The notes under the pieces are model-generated. The model had not been told where the DNA came from, did not search any database, and was given only the letters and a program-made list of their open reading frames with translations. From Actinospica sp035712985 (lineage in GTDB: Bacteria; Actinomycetota; Actinomycetes; Streptomycetales; Catenulisporaceae): a stretch of 5,532 nt of DNA. Where the stretch lies: positions 1-5,532 of the forward strand of contig DASTAE010000140.1 of the NCBI GenBank assembly GCA_035712985.1, given 5' to 3'. The position numbers and the translations under genes were made by a program. Positions 4,867-5,532 of this stretch are shown one piece after another; the first letter of the stretch is position 1; the number at the start of each line of letters is the position of its first letter.

Positions 4867-5490
4867 ATGACTGACGACAACGCGCAGCTGCCGGAGCTCC
4901 GGGCGTCGCACGCGGACCGCGACCGGATCGCCGAGCAGCTCCGGGTCGCCGCGGGGGATGGCCGGCTGACCATGGAAGAACTCGACGAGCGCCTGGACAA
5001 GGCGCTGAACGCGAAGACGGGCAGTGAGCTCGCCGCGCTGGTCACGGACCTTCCGGCGGTGGTCGGCGGGACCGAGCTCGCGCTGCCCGCGGAGGCGAAG
5101 GACCTCATCCGGATCGAGGTGAGCAGCGGCAGCGCCACCCGCGAGGGGCGCTGGGTGGTGCCGCGCGCGCTGGAGATCAAGGCGGGCAGCGGCAGCGTGA
5201 AGCTGGACCTCACGCAGGCCGTGATCAGCGGCCCGACGCTGCACATCGACGCCACGGTGCGTAGCGGCAGCCTCACGATCGTGACCAAGCCGGGGATCGA
5301 GGTGCACATGGAGGAGGTCAGCGTCTCCAGCGGCTCGGCGAAGGTGCGCCAGCCGAAGGACGCCGCCCCGGTGCCGACGATGCTGCGGGTCACGGTCTCG
5401 GGCAGCGTCCGGTCCGGCTCGATCACGGCGCGGCCGCCGCGGCGCGGCTTCCTGGACTGGATCCGCGGGAAGCAGATCCGCTTCGAATAG
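4867..5490 (+). CDS. DUF1707 domain protein with C-terminal Ser-Gly-Ser repeat region
   Basis: This 207-residue protein has no signal peptide or membrane segment. Residues about 9-63 are a clear DUF1707 (SHOCT-like) domain: LRASHADRDRIAEQLRVAAG, then DGRLTMEELDERLDKA and ELAALVTDLP. The rest (about 80-190) alternates short beta strands with Ser-Gly-Ser turns at residues 87, 108, 133, 155, 178 and 183, about 22 residues apart. This suggests a small stacked-sheet or beta-solenoid unit like the C-terminal domains found with DUF1707 and LiaF/DUF4097-type proteins. It ends in a basic, aromatic tail (PPRRGFLDWIRGKQIRFE). DUF1707 proteins are common in actinobacteria and are thought to act in envelope-stress or regulatory modules, but the molecular role is not established. 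The ATG is supported by the -10-like box before it and by the domain starting at once. The gene is divergent from the deacetylase over 145 bp. Confidence 0.85.
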   Translation: MTDDNAQLPELRASHADRDRIAEQLRVAAGDGRLTMEELDERLDKALNAKTGSELAALVTDLPAVVGGTELALPAEAKDLIRIEVSSGSATREGRWVVPRALEIKAGSGSVKLDLTQAVISGPTLHIDATVRSGSLTIVTKPGIEVHMEEVSVSSGSAKVRQPKDAAPVPTMLRVTVSGSVRSGSITARPPRRGFLDWIRGKQIRFE

Positions 5491-5532
5491 CCGGTGACGA
5501 CCGATGGCGGCCGGTGAGGCGGGTCCGTCGGC

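Noticed and set aside
4776..5426. 216-residue minus-strand open frame opposite the DUF1707 gene
   Set aside because: It is a Ser/Arg-rich antisense shadow of a gene with a clear DUF1707 domain.
5490..5532. GCCGGTGA direct repeat (5490-5497, 5510-5517) and a 7-bp stem (5501-5507 with 5525-5531) after the DUF1707 gene
   Set aside because: The stem is short, has a 17-base loop and includes a G-U pair, and the window ends here, so neither a terminator nor a repeat element can be supported.

Overview
The window is chromosomal DNA from a high-GC Gram-positive bacterium. Support comes from the strong G/C bias at third codon positions, the long open shadow frames opposite real genes, the DUF1707 and DUF6891 families (typical of actinobacteria), and the TAnnnT promoter boxes placed directly before start codons. 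The protein families fit Streptomyces/Catenulispora-like actinomycetes, but the genus cannot be fixed from this sequence. No tRNA, rRNA, CRISPR array, insertion sequence, integrase or phage gene is visible, and the content looks like ordinary core or peripheral chromosome.

Layout. (1) Positions 1-371, plus strand: the 3' end of a gene for a probably secreted parallel beta-helix protein. It ends at a strong two-way hairpin terminator (397-443) shared with the convergent next gene. (2) Positions 442-2217, minus strand: a likely two-gene operon of a DUF6891 protein (promoter-proximal) and an HpnB-like membrane glycosyltransferase. (3) Positions 2326-3000, plus strand: alkB, an Fe(II)/2-oxoglutarate DNA dealkylase, divergent from the DUF6891 gene over a 108-bp intergenic region with GGGACCG repeats. 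(4) Positions 3184-3729, minus strand: a small class I SAM-dependent methyltransferase, convergent with alkB. (5) Positions 3825-4721, minus strand: a membrane-anchored NodB-type polysaccharide deacetylase. (6) Positions 4867-5490, plus strand: a DUF1707 protein with a C-terminal repeat region built on Ser-Gly-Ser turns, divergent from the deacetylase.

The genes do not form one pathway. Three of the products concern the cell envelope or outside (beta-helix protein, glycosyltransferase, deacetylase). The DUF1707 protein may also be envelope-related, because the family is often linked to envelope-stress modules. AlkB repairs alkylated DNA. The most useful regulatory observations are two. First, the deacetylase gene has what looks like an ECF-sigma promoter (GAACC-N16-CGTCTC on the minus strand), framed by an inverted pair of near-identical 12-13-bp sites. 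Second, five of the six gene starts in view have no evident Shine-Dalgarno sequence and instead carry a promoter-like box 6-8 bases before the start codon, which suggests leaderless transcripts. I found no convincing undescribed multi-gene system here.
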